Source: Clostridia bacterium (GTDB lineage: Bacteria > Bacillota_A > Clostridia > Christensenellales > CAG-138). Taken from it: DNA of 14,266 nt. The notes under the pieces were generated by a model. The model was not told where the DNA came from. It ran no database searches and saw only the letters and a program-made list of their open reading frames with translations. Location of the stretch: the NCBI GenBank assembly GCA_017394605.1, contig JAFPXU010000128.1:1-14266 (forward strand), read 5' to 3'. Shown here one piece after another: positions 1 to 8,093 of the stretch (position 1 is its first letter; every line of letters begins with the position of its first letter). The translations under genes were made by a program, and so were the position numbers.

Positions 1-3
1 AGA

Positions 4-9
4 TATAAT
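4..9 (+). promoter_or_regulatory. -10 box of the rpmE promoter
   Basis: A perfect TATAAT hexamer lies 35 nt before the rpmE start codon. Transcription would begin near position 15-17 and give a leader of about 28 nt. The matching -35 box would lie left of the window and cannot be checked. The predicted start site also argues against the in-frame TTG at position 12 as a translation start. Confidence 0.6.
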
Positions 10-44
10 ATTTGTCGCTAGCGTTTAAAAAGGAGTTGAGACCC

Positions 45-242
45 ATGAAGAAGGATATCCATCCGAAATACGGAAAAGCGATCGTACGTTGTGCCTGTGG
101 CGAAACGTTCACCACTGGTTCTACACGCGGCGAACTTACCGTCGAAATCTGCAGCAAATGCCATCCGTTCTTCACCGGACGGCAGAAGCTTGTCGACAGC
201 GGCGGACGTGTGGATCGTTTCAAAAAACGTTACGGTCTGTAA
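45..242 (+). CDS. rpmE: 50S ribosomal protein L31, zinc-ribbon type
   Basis: This encodes a 65-residue protein of the large ribosomal subunit, a typical length for bacterial L31. Four cysteines in two pairs (C16, C18, C36, C39) form the zinc-binding ribbon that defines the zinc-containing L31 form, as opposed to the cysteine-free YtiA type used under zinc starvation. The basic N-terminus (MKKDIHPKY) and the basic tail ending FKKRYGL are standard for the family. I chose the ATG at 45 because AGGAG at 31-35 is well placed in front of it; the frame stays open back to a TTG at 12, but that lies before the likely transcription start. The gene has its own -10 box and a strong terminator, so it is probably a single-gene transcript. 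Next to DUF1385 and prfA genes it matches a common clostridial order. Confidence 0.97.
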   Translation: MKKDIHPKYGKAIVRCACGETFTTGSTRGELTVEICSKCHPFFTGRQKLVDSGGRVDRFKKRYGL

Positions 243-267
243 TTCCCGATTGTTTTGTACAACGAAG

Positions 268-302
268 AGTAACCCGCGATATGCGGGTTACTTTTTGTTT
301 TT
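268..302 (+). terminator. Rho-independent terminator of rpmE
   Basis: AGTAACCCGC at 268-277 pairs perfectly with GCGGGTTACT at 283-292 around a 5-nt loop. Two runs of five T, split by one G, follow at 292-302. It starts 25 nt after the rpmE stop codon and separates rpmE from the convergent gene ending at 335. On the minus strand the hairpin has no T-run directly behind it, so it should work poorly in that direction. Confidence 0.93.
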
Positions 303-334
303 GGGCATCTGTTTGCTCTATATAAAACTGCCAG

Positions 335-2068
335 TTATCGGCTTAGAACAATATTTCCAGATGAGAGCATGTGTTGATGATATCCGAATTCCTTACAAAA
401 AAACAAACAAGTATCCAGACTTTCTCTCTTCAAATAAATCAGATCAGGCATAGTATGGCCATCAATCTCATAGTAATGAATCAGACGAGAAACGGTTTCT
501 TCACCAACTGAAGGAAACCATGCCGAAAACGATCCTATATGCAGGTCAGGAACATCAAGATAAAACCACTGCTCCAATGTATAATTCAGAATGCTGGTTG
601 CGTTGGGAAAAGTCGTAAGGATCTCCTGAGAGTCAAGATAAGTTTCTGTGTACATGTTTAGACTATCACTAGAAACTATGAGACCTTTTTCACATCCGAA
701 ACCTATCTTTTCTGTTTGGGACGAAATAGATGGCTGCCAATAAACATCGGAATATCTTGTATACGACTCCAAACAAATCATGAAAAGCGTGACAGTAATG
801 GTCGGAACGGCAACGCATAGCTTACTAATAATCCGGGAGACTGACCAGATGACCCCGGATGTGCGAATCAGAATTAGTATGCTACCCATCAGAGCAACGA
901 TCGAAGCGGATGAAGAAGCGTAGAAACTCTGGTTGGATGTACAACTTGTGAAAAAAGAATAGAACATTCCCGGAAGCCAAAGATGAATAAAAAGGCGCAG
1001 ATTTATTGCGTCGGGCAGCTGCAACAAGGCGAATAAGGTGAGAATGTTCAATGGAAACATGTAAAAATTGACATAGGGCTTGTTTAACGCAAAAGACAGA
1101 AGGAAAAGAACAGTTACTGCTGACGCGAACAGAAATATGAATCTGGAAACATTTTTCTTCCGCAAAAAAAACAGATTCAGAATAAAAAGACCAATATAGG
1201 ACGGAAGAATAAAAAGATACCAGGGACTGCTGTAACGAACATCGATTATATATGACCAAACACGGTGAAGAAGGTCTTCCTTATAGTGCTCCGGTTCATA
1301 CAGAACATCAGGAAGACATGAAAACAAGGACATCAGCGAGTGCTTTCGCGTAACAAAAAGCAGAAAGATCAGAAATACTATTAATACGCCGACGGTAAAG
1401 AAGCACCAAGATCGTATTGCAAGCGGAAGAAAAGGAGGTCTTTTTATCCAGTGGCTTCGACTGAATACAGGTAAAAGCAGAACAAGAATAAGAATAGTAT
1501 ATACAGCATAAAGCACCGCCAGATACGGCTGACACACAACGGAAAGAGCGAACAACAGCCCGGAGACAATCATAAGGATTGCGGGATGGCTACTTTCAGG
1601 GGAACGGAGCATTAGAATCAGAGAAACAGTCAGAGTAGAAAAACAAATAGAGTTATAGGATAGAGCCATTATGTTAAACGGCGCATACAGGGCAAACGTG
1701 AGTGCAGCCAGAAAAGCACCAAATTTGGAATAACGTTTCAGAAAAAAGAATATGAAGGCACCGGAAACGATTTGAACAAGCACATAGATAATACGAAAAG
1801 CAAGAAGAATCCCTGCAGGATCGGAATGAAGTCTCTTGAAAAGATGGAAAAGAGGATACAGGATAAAGGCGTACATCTGAGAGATGTTCCATTCATCATA
1901 AAAAAGAGCATCTCCTTGAAGCAAGCGCTGAGGTATTGTCAGATAGAAAGCCTCGTCGCAGTCAGCAATGCCGTATCTGCACTTCCAAAACAGAAATGCC
2001 GCACATAAGATTGATACGGCAATCATTCCTGCATTTATGAGGTTAGAATAATTCCGTTTGGAATGCAT
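335..2068 (-). CDS. Multi-spanning membrane protein, probable GT-C-type glycosyltransferase
   Basis: This encodes a 577-residue protein. A first membrane helix at about residues 10-28 is followed by an extracytoplasmic loop with DCDEAFY at 36-42. An acidic Asp/Glu motif in the first outer loop is a hallmark of GT-C enzymes (GT39/ArnT-like), which move sugars from lipid-phosphate carriers to acceptors outside the membrane. About ten further hydrophobic segments run to roughly residue 430, then a soluble C-terminal domain of about 140 residues. The substrate cannot be told. The start is the ATG at 2068, with GAGG 5 nt upstream; an in-frame GTG at 2104 lies ahead of the predicted transcription start and lacks a ribosome binding site. 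The gene is on the opposite strand to its neighbours and AT-richer (30-53% GC in sampled lines), which suggests acquisition. Membrane topology is clear; the GT-C call is inferred from the motif and layout. Confidence 0.72.
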   Translation of the reverse strand: MHSKRNYSNLINAGMIAVSILCAAFLFWKCRYGIADCDEAFYLTIPQRLLQGDALFYDEWNISQMYAFILYPLFHLFKRLHSDPAGILLAFRIIYVLVQIVSGAFIFFFLKRYSKFGAFLAALTFALYAPFNIMALSYNSICFSTLTVSLILMLRSPESSHPAILMIVSGLLFALSVVCQPYLAVLYAVYTILILVLLLPVFSRSHWIKRPPFLPLAIRSWCFFTVGVLIVFLIFLLFVTRKHSLMSLFSCLPDVLYEPEHYKEDLLHRVWSYIIDVRYSSPWYLFILPSYIGLFILNLFFLRKKNVSRFIFLFASAVTVLFLLSFALNKPYVNFYMFPLNILTLFALLQLPDAINLRLFIHLWLPGMFYSFFTSCTSNQSFYASSSASIVALMGSILILIRTSGVIWSVSRIISKLCVAVPTITVTLFMICLESYTRYSDVYWQPSISSQTEKIGFGCEKGLIVSSDSLNMYTETYLDSQEILTTFPNATSILNYTLEQWFYLDVPDLHIGSFSAWFPSVGEETVSRLIHYYEIDGHTMPDLIYLKRESLDTCLFFCKEFGYHQHMLSSGNIVLSR

Positions 2069-2105
2069 GATGTCCTCGGCTAGAAACGTATTATTTATAT
2101 GCACG

Positions 2106-2135
2106 AGTATACAATAAAGAAAAAAACAGAGTCAA
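2106..2135 (-). promoter_or_regulatory. Vegetative promoter of the minus-strand membrane protein gene
   Basis: On the minus strand TTGACT (2130-2135) and TATACT (2106-2111) are separated by 18 nt, each one mismatch from the sigma-A consensus, with a T-rich spacer. Transcription should start near 2098, leaving a leader of about 30 nt before the ATG at 2068. This supports the shorter start of that gene. Confidence 0.68.
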
Positions 2136-2183
2136 TAAAACTGCTACCTGCCAGTTTGATCGATGTTCCTTTCGGGTTGTTTG

Positions 2184-2213
2184 CTGACAGTGATTCATGA
2201 TAAGATATATAAC
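2184..2213 (+). promoter_or_regulatory. Possible promoter of the DUF1385-prfA-upp-ATPase gene run
   Basis: CTGACA (2184-2189) and TATAAC (2208-2213) are spaced by 18 nt and each is one mismatch from consensus. Transcription would start near 2220, 19 nt before the ATG at 2239. TACAAT at 2214-2219 is an alternative -10 with a poorer partner. It is divergent from the promoter at 2106-2135 and about 50 nt from it. Confidence 0.5.
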
Positions 2214-2238
2214 TACAATAATAGAAGGATTGACTAGA

Positions 2239-3228
2239 ATGGAAACTCGAAGCAAGCGATGTTCCGTAGGAGGGCAGGCAGTTCTGGAAGGCGTCATGAT
2301 GAAGACGCCTGCCGGCGGTATTGCGCTTGCAGTCCGGAAAAGCGACGGGAGCATCGTTAAGGAATTCCGCAATATGCAGACACGGGCGAAGAAGGGGACT
2401 TTCTGGGGGCTTCCGATCGTCCGCGGTGTGGTTGTGTTCGTAGAGTCGCTCGTAAGCGGAATGAAGATCACGACGCGATCCGCCGAGCTTTACGGGGAAG
2501 GAATCGAGGAGGAGCCGACAAAATTCGAGAAATGGCTTGCGGATAAGCTTGGAAAATCCGCGATGGATATCGCGCTCGGGGTGGCGGTCGTTCTCGCCGC
2601 CGCACTTGCGATCGGTCTGTTTGTGTTCATTCCGACCTTTGCGGTACAGCTGATTCCGTGGGGCGCCGGAACCGCAAACATCTGGAAATCACTGTCGGAA
2701 GGATTTGTCCGTCTTCTCATTTTTCTCTTGTACATATTCGGGATTGGTTTCATGAAGGACATCGGACGTCTGTACCAGTACCACGGGGCGGAACACAAGG
2801 TGATCGACTGCTACGAGCATGACGCGGAGATTACCCCGGAAAGTGCGAAACGGTTCTCGAGATTTCATCCGAGATGCGGAACGAATTATCTGTTCCTTGT
2901 TATGGCGGTTTCCATTCTGTTTTTCGCGGCGCTTCCTTATTCGTCCAGGTTCTTGATCCGGTTTCTCACAAGGCTGATTTTTCTTCCCGTCGTAGCGGGA
3001 ATTTCCTACGAGGTGCTCCGCGCGGCAGCTTCCAGCGACGGATGGCTTGCCCGTGCGGTACGTGCGCCAGGACTCGCGTTGCAGCATCTGACGACCAGAG
3101 AGCCGGACCTTGAAATGCTTGAGGTTGCGATTGCCGCTTTTAATCTGGCAATGGATCCGCCTGATCACGAAATCATTCTGGATACGACCGGAAAAGCCGA
3201 TAGCGGGAACGCGGAAGAGGACGCATGA
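2239..3228 (+). CDS. yqhQ: DUF1385 family membrane protein (YqhQ-like)
   Basis: This encodes a 329-residue integral membrane protein of the DUF1385 family, whose biochemical role is, to my knowledge, unsettled. The N-terminus carries the conserved VGGQAVLEGVMM stretch. Hydrophobic segments follow at about residues 105-135 and 145-170, then the family signature: GAEHK at 183-187, an acidic HD-rich stretch, and HPRCGT at 210-215, with two more hydrophobic stretches after it. The conserved His/Glu/Cys residues look like a metal or catalytic site, but that is inference. The start is the ATG at 2239, with AGAAGGA 9 nt upstream; the frame stays open back to 2197, but that reading starts before the likely promoter. 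The stop overlaps the prmC start by 4 nt (ATGA), so the two are translationally coupled, as often seen in clostridia. Confidence 0.9.
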   Translation: METRSKRCSVGGQAVLEGVMMKTPAGGIALAVRKSDGSIVKEFRNMQTRAKKGTFWGLPIVRGVVVFVESLVSGMKITTRSAELYGEGIEEEPTKFEKWLADKLGKSAMDIALGVAVVLAAALAIGLFVFIPTFAVQLIPWGAGTANIWKSLSEGFVRLLIFLLYIFGIGFMKDIGRLYQYHGAEHKVIDCYEHDAEITPESAKRFSRFHPRCGTNYLFLVMAVSILFFAALPYSSRFLIRFLTRLIFLPVVAGISYEVLRAAASSDGWLARAVRAPGLALQHLTTREPDLEMLEVAIAAFNLAMDPPDHEIILDTTGKADSGNAEEDA

Positions 3229-4046
3229 CGCTCTGGCAGCTGCGGCGAAAAACGGCGGAAAGGCTGAAAAGCATATCCGGCTCTTCTTCGGGATTCGAGG
3301 CGGATCAGATTATTCGGTTCGTATTCCCAGAAGCGGATTTTGCATGTCTTGACCATACGGAAGCCGCCGCGGATGATATTGCAAGGCTGGACGAGATCAT
3401 ATCCAGAAGAGAGGCGGGAGAACCTCTTCAGTACATTTTCGGCGAGTGGGACTTTATGGGCCTTCCGTTTTCAGTCATGCCTGGTGTGCTGATTCCCCGC
3501 GGGGATACCGAGATTCTCTGCGAGAGGGCCATTTCTCTGATTCGGGAGCGGTCCTACCGGACCGTTCTGGATCTATGCTGCGGAAGCGGATGCATCGGCA
3601 TCTCGATCCGGAAGTACGCGGATGCGGACGTGACCTGCGCGGACATTGACCCTGACTGTCTGAGGATCGCGCGAGAGAATGCGGAACGGAACGGGGTGAG
3701 CGTCACGTTTGCGCAGGGAGATCTTTTTGACGCTGTTCCCGGTTGCCGGTTCGACCTGATATGCTGCAATCCGCCGTATCTGTCAAAGGCGGACATGGCA
3801 TCTCTTCAGAAAGAGGTCCGGCATGAACCCGTCCTCGCCCTATACGGCGGGGAGGACGGTTTGGATTATTACAGAAGGATTTCGAAGGAATTCCGGCGTT
3901 ACTTGAACCAGGGCGGAGCGATGCTTCTGGAAATCGGCTCCGCGCAGGCGGATTCGGTCGGAAAGATGTTCCCCAAGTCGGAACTTATACATGATTATGC
4001 GGGGCTGCCTCGCGTATTAACTATTGGAGGATCATATTTATCATGA
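3225..4046 (+). CDS. prmC: Release factor glutamine N5-methyltransferase
   Basis: PrmC (HemK) uses S-adenosylmethionine to methylate the glutamine of the GGQ motif in release factors RF1 and RF2, which speeds peptide release. The 273-residue product has the usual two parts: a small helical N-terminal domain (about 1-85) that docks the release factor, and a Rossmann methyltransferase domain. Visible motifs are LDLCCGSG at 115-122 (SAM binding) and NPPY at 182-185, the catalytic motif that holds the glutamine amide. IPRGDTE at 90-96 is the conserved linker motif, with Gly where Pro is most familiar. It overlaps the DUF1385 gene by 4 nt at its start and the capA-like gene by 4 nt at its end. Its likely substrate, PrfA, is encoded two genes downstream. 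Confidence 0.96.
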   Translation: MTLWQLRRKTAERLKSISGSSSGFEADQIIRFVFPEADFACLDHTEAAADDIARLDEIISRREAGEPLQYIFGEWDFMGLPFSVMPGVLIPRGDTEILCERAISLIRERSYRTVLDLCCGSGCIGISIRKYADADVTCADIDPDCLRIARENAERNGVSVTFAQGDLFDAVPGCRFDLICCNPPYLSKADMASLQKEVRHEPVLALYGGEDGLDYYRRISKEFRRYLNQGGAMLLEIGSAQADSVGKMFPKSELIHDYAGLPRVLTIGGSYLS

Positions 4047-5485
4047 AAACAGGTCAGATCGTTGTACTGGTGATATTGTTTTCGATTCTTCTTGGACTTC
4101 TGGCGATTGTGGTGATCTCTCCGATGCTGACGGACAGATTTGAAGATGAAGTTGCGACGGTATCGGACAGACTGCAGACCGTTTCGGAGGAGCCGGCATA
4201 CATCGAGGAGCCTTCTGCAGTAATGCCTGCTGAACCGGATGAAGGGGAGGAGCCACCCGAAGAGGATACGGAATCCGAAGAGGTACCGAAGGAAGAACCG
4301 TTGCCTGAAACACAGGGGGAACAGGGGGAAGACGGAGTCGTGACCCTTGGCGCTATCGGAGATATTATGATCATGCCGAAACAGCTGAGCGCTGCATTCA
4401 ACCCGAACAACAACGCATATGATTTTTCGAAGAGTTTTACTGCAGTAAAGGGGATGTTCTCCTCTGTCGATCTGATGTGCGGGAACTATGAAGGAACCAT
4501 GGCCGGAGCAAAGTACCCATATTCGAACGGCAAGACGGACAGCGAGGGAAGGATCAAGTTCAACGCACCAGATTCTCTTGCTCTTGACTTAAAAAATGCG
4601 GGATTTGATGTCATCACGACCGCAAACAATCATGCGGGGGATTACGGCGCGGAAGGCATCGCCAACACGCTGGACACCATAAGAGCCGCCGGAATGCTGC
4701 AGACGGGAACCTATAAAGAATCTTCAGATAGATTTGTTCCTGTCATCGCGGAACGAAACGGCATCAAGGTCGGGATCCTTTCCGCTACGGGCGTTATAAA
4801 CGGCAATTCGGGTCTTTCCTCTTCAGATCGGAGAAAACTGTTTTCCCGGTTGCAGGATCTTGACGATATTCAGGGACAGATCGACGCTTACCGCGAGGCA
4901 GGTGCGGATTTCATCGTGATGTTTGCCCACTGGGGCAAGGAATATGATTCCAGAGCGGCAAAAAGTTCCACGTCCTATGCGAAACGGCTTCTATCCATGG
5001 GTGTGGATCTCATCATCGGAGCGCATCCGCATGTGGTACAGCCGTTTGAAAAGATAACAGTGAAAAGGGACGGAACTTCGTATACGGGTCTTGTTGCCTA
5101 TTCTGTCGGCAACTTTATCGCGAACATGTCCGGCGATTCGCAATACGGCATGTATCTTCAAATCATGTTAAAAAGAAATGAAGAGGGTATCGTTGTTTTG
5201 GACAAGGCGGAATATATGCCTCTGCTTTGCTTCTCCAAGGATATCCGCGTTCCGATCGAGGGAGCCGAGCCGGAACTGAATGAAAACGGCGAAATGGAGA
5301 TACCGGCGCTCACAGTCACACTGCATGAAGTTGTGCCTGCTCTTTCCAAACCTTCTTTGATCAAACCATACAGCACGCTTGACGGGAGGGAAATCAAACT
5401 GATCGAGAATGCACGCTCCCATGTCATCGGTGTGTGCGGCGAAGATATCGTGCCGGTAATGGAGGATTCATGCTGGATAAGCTGA
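4043..5485 (+). CDS. Membrane-anchored CapA-type metallophosphatase (PGA_cap domain)
   Basis: This encodes a 480-residue protein. A single hydrophobic segment at about residues 6-27 serves as signal anchor, followed by a Glu/Pro-rich acidic spacer (about 45-97) and a CapA/PgsA-like domain. Domain motifs are GDIM (D107), NYEG at 148-151, NNH at 195-197, AHWG with H296, and GAHPH with H328 and H330. These are the metal-ligand positions of the calcineurin-like CapA fold. Characterised relatives take part in poly-gamma-glutamate capsule synthesis, but most single CapA homologs have no known substrate, and no capB/capC partner is seen here. GGAGG lies at 4026-4030 and the start overlaps the prmC stop by 4 nt; its 3' end overlaps prfA by 16 nt. 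The active domain should lie outside the cytoplasm. Confidence 0.9.
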   Translation: MKTGQIVVLVILFSILLGLLAIVVISPMLTDRFEDEVATVSDRLQTVSEEPAYIEEPSAVMPAEPDEGEEPPEEDTESEEVPKEEPLPETQGEQGEDGVVTLGAIGDIMIMPKQLSAAFNPNNNAYDFSKSFTAVKGMFSSVDLMCGNYEGTMAGAKYPYSNGKTDSEGRIKFNAPDSLALDLKNAGFDVITTANNHAGDYGAEGIANTLDTIRAAGMLQTGTYKESSDRFVPVIAERNGIKVGILSATGVINGNSGLSSSDRRKLFSRLQDLDDIQGQIDAYREAGADFIVMFAHWGKEYDSRAAKSSTSYAKRLLSMGVDLIIGAHPHVVQPFEKITVKRDGTSYTGLVAYSVGNFIANMSGDSQYGMYLQIMLKRNEEGIVVLDKAEYMPLLCFSKDIRVPIEGAEPELNENGEMEIPALTVTLHEVVPALSKPSLIKPYSTLDGREIKLIENARSHVIGVCGEDIVPVMEDSCWIS

Positions 5486-6543
5486 AGCGGATTAGCGAGC
5501 GGTATAACCAGCTGACGGAGCAGATGGCAGAGCCGGACGCTATTAATGACAGAGATGCCTGGCGGGAGATGGTGAAGGAACATTCTTCCCTTGAAGAGAT
5601 TGTTTCCGCTTACCGCGCATATGAAGAAACGCTGTCCTCCCTGAAGGATTGCAGGGATATGCTGTCCGACCGTCTTGACCCGGAAATGAAGGAACTTGTC
5701 CGGGAAGAAATCGGAGAGCTTGAGGCGAGATCCGGCAAACAGGAGGAAGAACTGAAAGCACTTCTTGCTCCGAAGGATCCCAACGATGATAAGAATATCA
5801 TTCTGGAGATCCGTGCGGGAACGGGAGGAGATGAGGCTGCCCTGTTCGGTGCGGATCTTCTCCGAATGTATCTCCGGTACGCGGAGCGCCATGGATACCA
5901 GGTGGAGACGATCGACAGCAATGAAACCGAAATGGGCGGTGTAAAGGAGATTGTTCTTTCGTTTGCAGGTAAACGCGGAGTTTACAGCAGGCTGAAATAC
6001 GAGAGCGGAGTACACCGTGTGCAAAGAGTCCCTGAGACAGAATCGCAGGGAAGAATTCACACGAGCGCAGCGACCGTCGCGGTTCTTCCGGAGGTGGACG
6101 ATATCCAGATCGAGATCAACGAGTCGGATATCCGGATTGATCTTTACCATTCGAGCGGGGCGGGCGGTCAGCACGTCAACAAAACCGAATCCGCCATTCG
6201 CATTACGCATCTCCCGACGGGAATCGTTGTTCAGTGTCAGGATGAACGTTCCCAGCTCAAAAACAAGGAGAAGGCGATGCGGGTCCTTAAGAGCAGACTG
6301 TACGACTATTATCAGTCCAAGCAGGAAGAGGCACTCACATCGACAAGAAGAAGCATGGTCGGTTCGGGAGACCGCAGCGAACGCATCAGGACGTATAATT
6401 TTCCGCAGAACAGGGTGACCGACCATCGGATCGGGCTGACACTATATAAACTGGAGCAGTTTCTGGACGGAGATATGGACGAGATGATCGATGCGCTGGT
6501 GCTCGCGGAAAGAACGGAGAAGCTTTCTTCCGGAGAGGATTGA
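5470..6543 (+). CDS. prfA: Peptide chain release factor 1
   Basis: RF1 recognises UAA and UAG in the ribosomal A site and triggers hydrolysis of peptidyl-tRNA. The 357-residue product has the standard length. The codon-recognition tripeptide is PET at 188-190, the PxT form that marks RF1; RF2 would have SPF. The catalytic GGQ is at 232-234, and Q234 is the expected PrmC methylation site. I chose the ATG at 5470, where GGAGG at 5461-5465 lies just upstream and the protein then begins MLDKLKRI as in other RF1 proteins. The frame runs 12 codons further up, but that extension is not family-like. The start lies inside the capA-like gene (16-nt overlap), so its translation is probably coupled to that gene. 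Confidence 0.98.
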   Translation: MLDKLKRISERYNQLTEQMAEPDAINDRDAWREMVKEHSSLEEIVSAYRAYEETLSSLKDCRDMLSDRLDPEMKELVREEIGELEARSGKQEEELKALLAPKDPNDDKNIILEIRAGTGGDEAALFGADLLRMYLRYAERHGYQVETIDSNETEMGGVKEIVLSFAGKRGVYSRLKYESGVHRVQRVPETESQGRIHTSAATVAVLPEVDDIQIEINESDIRIDLYHSSGAGGQHVNKTESAIRITHLPTGIVVQCQDERSQLKNKEKAMRVLKSRLYDYYQSKQEEALTSTRRSMVGSGDRSERIRTYNFPQNRVTDHRIGLTLYKLEQFLDGDMDEMIDALVLAERTEKLSSGED

Positions 6544-6545
6544 TT

Positions 6546-7586
6546 ATGCGGACAGAAATAGTGGACGCGACAAGACAGAAGGAAGCCGGCACCCAGCTGG
6601 GAGCGAAAATCATCCGTGAAGGCGGACTGGTCGCGTTTCCGACCGAAACGGTATACGGACTTGGCGGCAACGGTTTGAACGGCGAGGCTGTTGCCCGCAT
6701 TTTTGAGGCGAAGGGGCGTCCGTCGGACAATCCTCTGATTCTTCATGTCAGCAAAAAGAGCGAGGTCAGGCAGCTTTGGGATGTGATTCCCGAGAAGGCG
6801 AGTATTCTGATGGATACGTTTTGGCCGGGTCCTCTGACACTGATCGCGAGACGCTCTTCGATTGTTCCCGATGAGGTAACGGCAGGACTTGACACTGTCG
6901 CCATCCGGATGCCGGCGAATGATACTGCGCGAGCACTCATCCGAAAGGCGGGGGTTCCAATCGCTGCCCCGTCGGCGAATCTCTCCGGAAAGCCGAGTCC
7001 GACAACCGCTCAGCATGTGTATGATGACATGAACGGAAGGATCCCTTTGATCTTGGACGGGGGAGCCTGCAAGTACGGCGTGGAGTCCACCGTTCTTTCG
7101 CTTATCGGCACGCCCACGATCCTGAGACCCGGAGCAATTACGCTGGAAATGCTTTCCTCCCTTCTCGGAGATGTCCGGGTCGCCGGTGCGGTCCTCTCCC
7201 CGCTCGGAGAGAACGAGACAGCAGCGTCTCCCGGGATGAAGTATAAACATTATGCACCGGACGCGGAAGTAGTCGTGGTGACAGGGCCTCCCAGAGCTGC
7301 CGCCGAAAAGATCAACGAGCTGTACGTCCAGGCGGAGATGGAGGGAAAGCACCCTGAAATTCTGGCGACAGAACAAACAAAAGGCTTTTATGGAGGCAGG
7401 AATTATGCTATACTCGGTAACAGGAAAGAGCCGGCTACCCTGTGCAGCAACCTGTTTTCCTATCTGAGAACGCTCGACCGTTACTGTGATCTGGTACTGG
7501 CCGAGGGCATATCTACAAAAGATGCCGGACTGGCATATATGAACCGCCTGCTACGATCAGCAGGGTTTAATAATATAGAAGTATAA
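6546..7586 (+). CDS. tsaC: L-threonylcarbamoyladenylate synthase, two-domain Sua5/YwlC type
   Basis: This enzyme makes threonylcarbamoyl-AMP from threonine, bicarbonate and ATP, the first step of tRNA t6A37 modification. The product has 346 residues. A YrdC domain spans about residues 10-195, with FPTETVYGLG at 31-40 and the KGRPSDNPL stretch at 56-64. A Sua5-specific C-terminal domain follows from about residue 240, joined by the conserved SPGMKYKHYAP linker from 228. The length and linker identify the long Sua5/YwlC form rather than the short TsaC form. I prefer the ATG at 6546, 7 nt after GAGG, over a TTG two codons upstream that overlaps the prfA stop. It follows prfA by 2 nt. The protein-arginine phosphatase gene ywlE, often next in Bacillota, is absent here. 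Confidence 0.96.
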   Translation: MRTEIVDATRQKEAGTQLGAKIIREGGLVAFPTETVYGLGGNGLNGEAVARIFEAKGRPSDNPLILHVSKKSEVRQLWDVIPEKASILMDTFWPGPLTLIARRSSIVPDEVTAGLDTVAIRMPANDTARALIRKAGVPIAAPSANLSGKPSPTTAQHVYDDMNGRIPLILDGGACKYGVESTVLSLIGTPTILRPGAITLEMLSSLLGDVRVAGAVLSPLGENETAASPGMKYKHYAPDAEVVVVTGPPRAAAEKINELYVQAEMEGKHPEILATEQTKGFYGGRNYAILGNRKEPATLCSNLFSYLRTLDRYCDLVLAEGISTKDAGLAYMNRLLRSAGFNNIEV

Positions 7587-7616
7587 AAACTGAATGAAAA
7601 TAGGAGATGAGAGTTT

Positions 7617-8054
7617 GTGAAAATTGCTTTGGCATGCGATCACGGCGGTTATTTGCTGAAGAATGAAATCATTTCAAAGCTGAAAGAAGCCGGTTTCGAG
7701 GTTGAGGATTTCGGCTGTTATTCCACAGAGAGCGTTGACTACCCCGATTACGCGTTCCCGGCGGCAGAAGCTGTTGCTGCGGGAAAAGCGGATCGGTGTA
7801 TTGTAATATGCACGACCGGAATCGGCGTGTCAATCTGCGCGAACAAAGTGAAAGGGATCCGCTGTGCCCTGTGCACGAGCGAATTCCAGGCTGAAATGAC
7901 GAGAAGACACAATAACGCCAACGCGCTGGCGATGGGTGCGAAAACCGTTTCTGCGGAGACGGCGTGGAATATCGTCAAGACATTTCTTGAAACGGAATTC
8001 GAAGGCGGACGTCATGAACGCCGCGTTCAGAAGATTATGGATCATGAGGGCTGA
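7617..8054 (+). CDS. rpiB: Ribose-5-phosphate isomerase B (RpiB/LacAB family)
   Basis: RpiB interconverts ribose 5-phosphate and ribulose 5-phosphate in the pentose phosphate pathway. The 145-residue product has the family length. It shows the N-terminal phosphate-binding ACDHGG (6-11), the active-site cysteine C65 within CTTGIG, and H98 within RRHNNAN, which match the catalytic Cys and His described for E. coli RpiB. T66 replaces the glycine of the usual CGTGIG loop, a small departure. It starts with GTG at 7617, 9 nt after AGGAGA. The gaps are 30 nt to the previous gene and 39 nt to upp. RpiB helps supply ribose 5-phosphate for PRPP, which Upp consumes. A LacA/LacB galactose-6-phosphate isomerase role is unlikely without lac neighbours. 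Confidence 0.93.
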   Translation: MKIALACDHGGYLLKNEIISKLKEAGFEVEDFGCYSTESVDYPDYAFPAAEAVAAGKADRCIVICTTGIGVSICANKVKGIRCALCTSEFQAEMTRRHNNANALAMGAKTVSAETAWNIVKTFLETEFEGGRHERRVQKIMDHEG

Positions 8055-8093
8055 TGCCCGTTGAACAAATTCTAATTAGTCGGAGGATAATAT

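Noticed and set aside
12..44. An N-terminal extension of L31 from a TTG at 12
   Set aside because: It lies 3 nt after the -10 box, before the likely transcript start, and L31 proteins begin MKKDIHP or similar, matching the ATG at 45.
2069..2104. A longer start (GTG at 2104) for the minus-strand membrane protein
   Set aside because: It has no ribosome binding site and lies upstream of the predicted transcription start, while the ATG at 2068 has GAGG in good position.
5158..6426. A 422-codon open frame on the minus strand across the capA-like gene and prfA
   Set aside because: It lies antisense to two clearly recognised genes, its translation shows no known motif, and it is explained by codon bias of the GC-rich plus-strand genes.
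6312..7376. A 354-codon open frame on the minus strand across prfA and the tsaC-type gene
   Set aside because: It is antisense to conserved coding sequence, its product is rich in Arg, Ser and Cys without a recognisable fold, and it lacks a convincing start context.
7380..7420. A TATACT hexamer at 7408-7413 that could be an internal promoter before rpiB
   Set aside because: It lies inside conserved coding sequence and I found no acceptable -35 partner 16-18 nt upstream.
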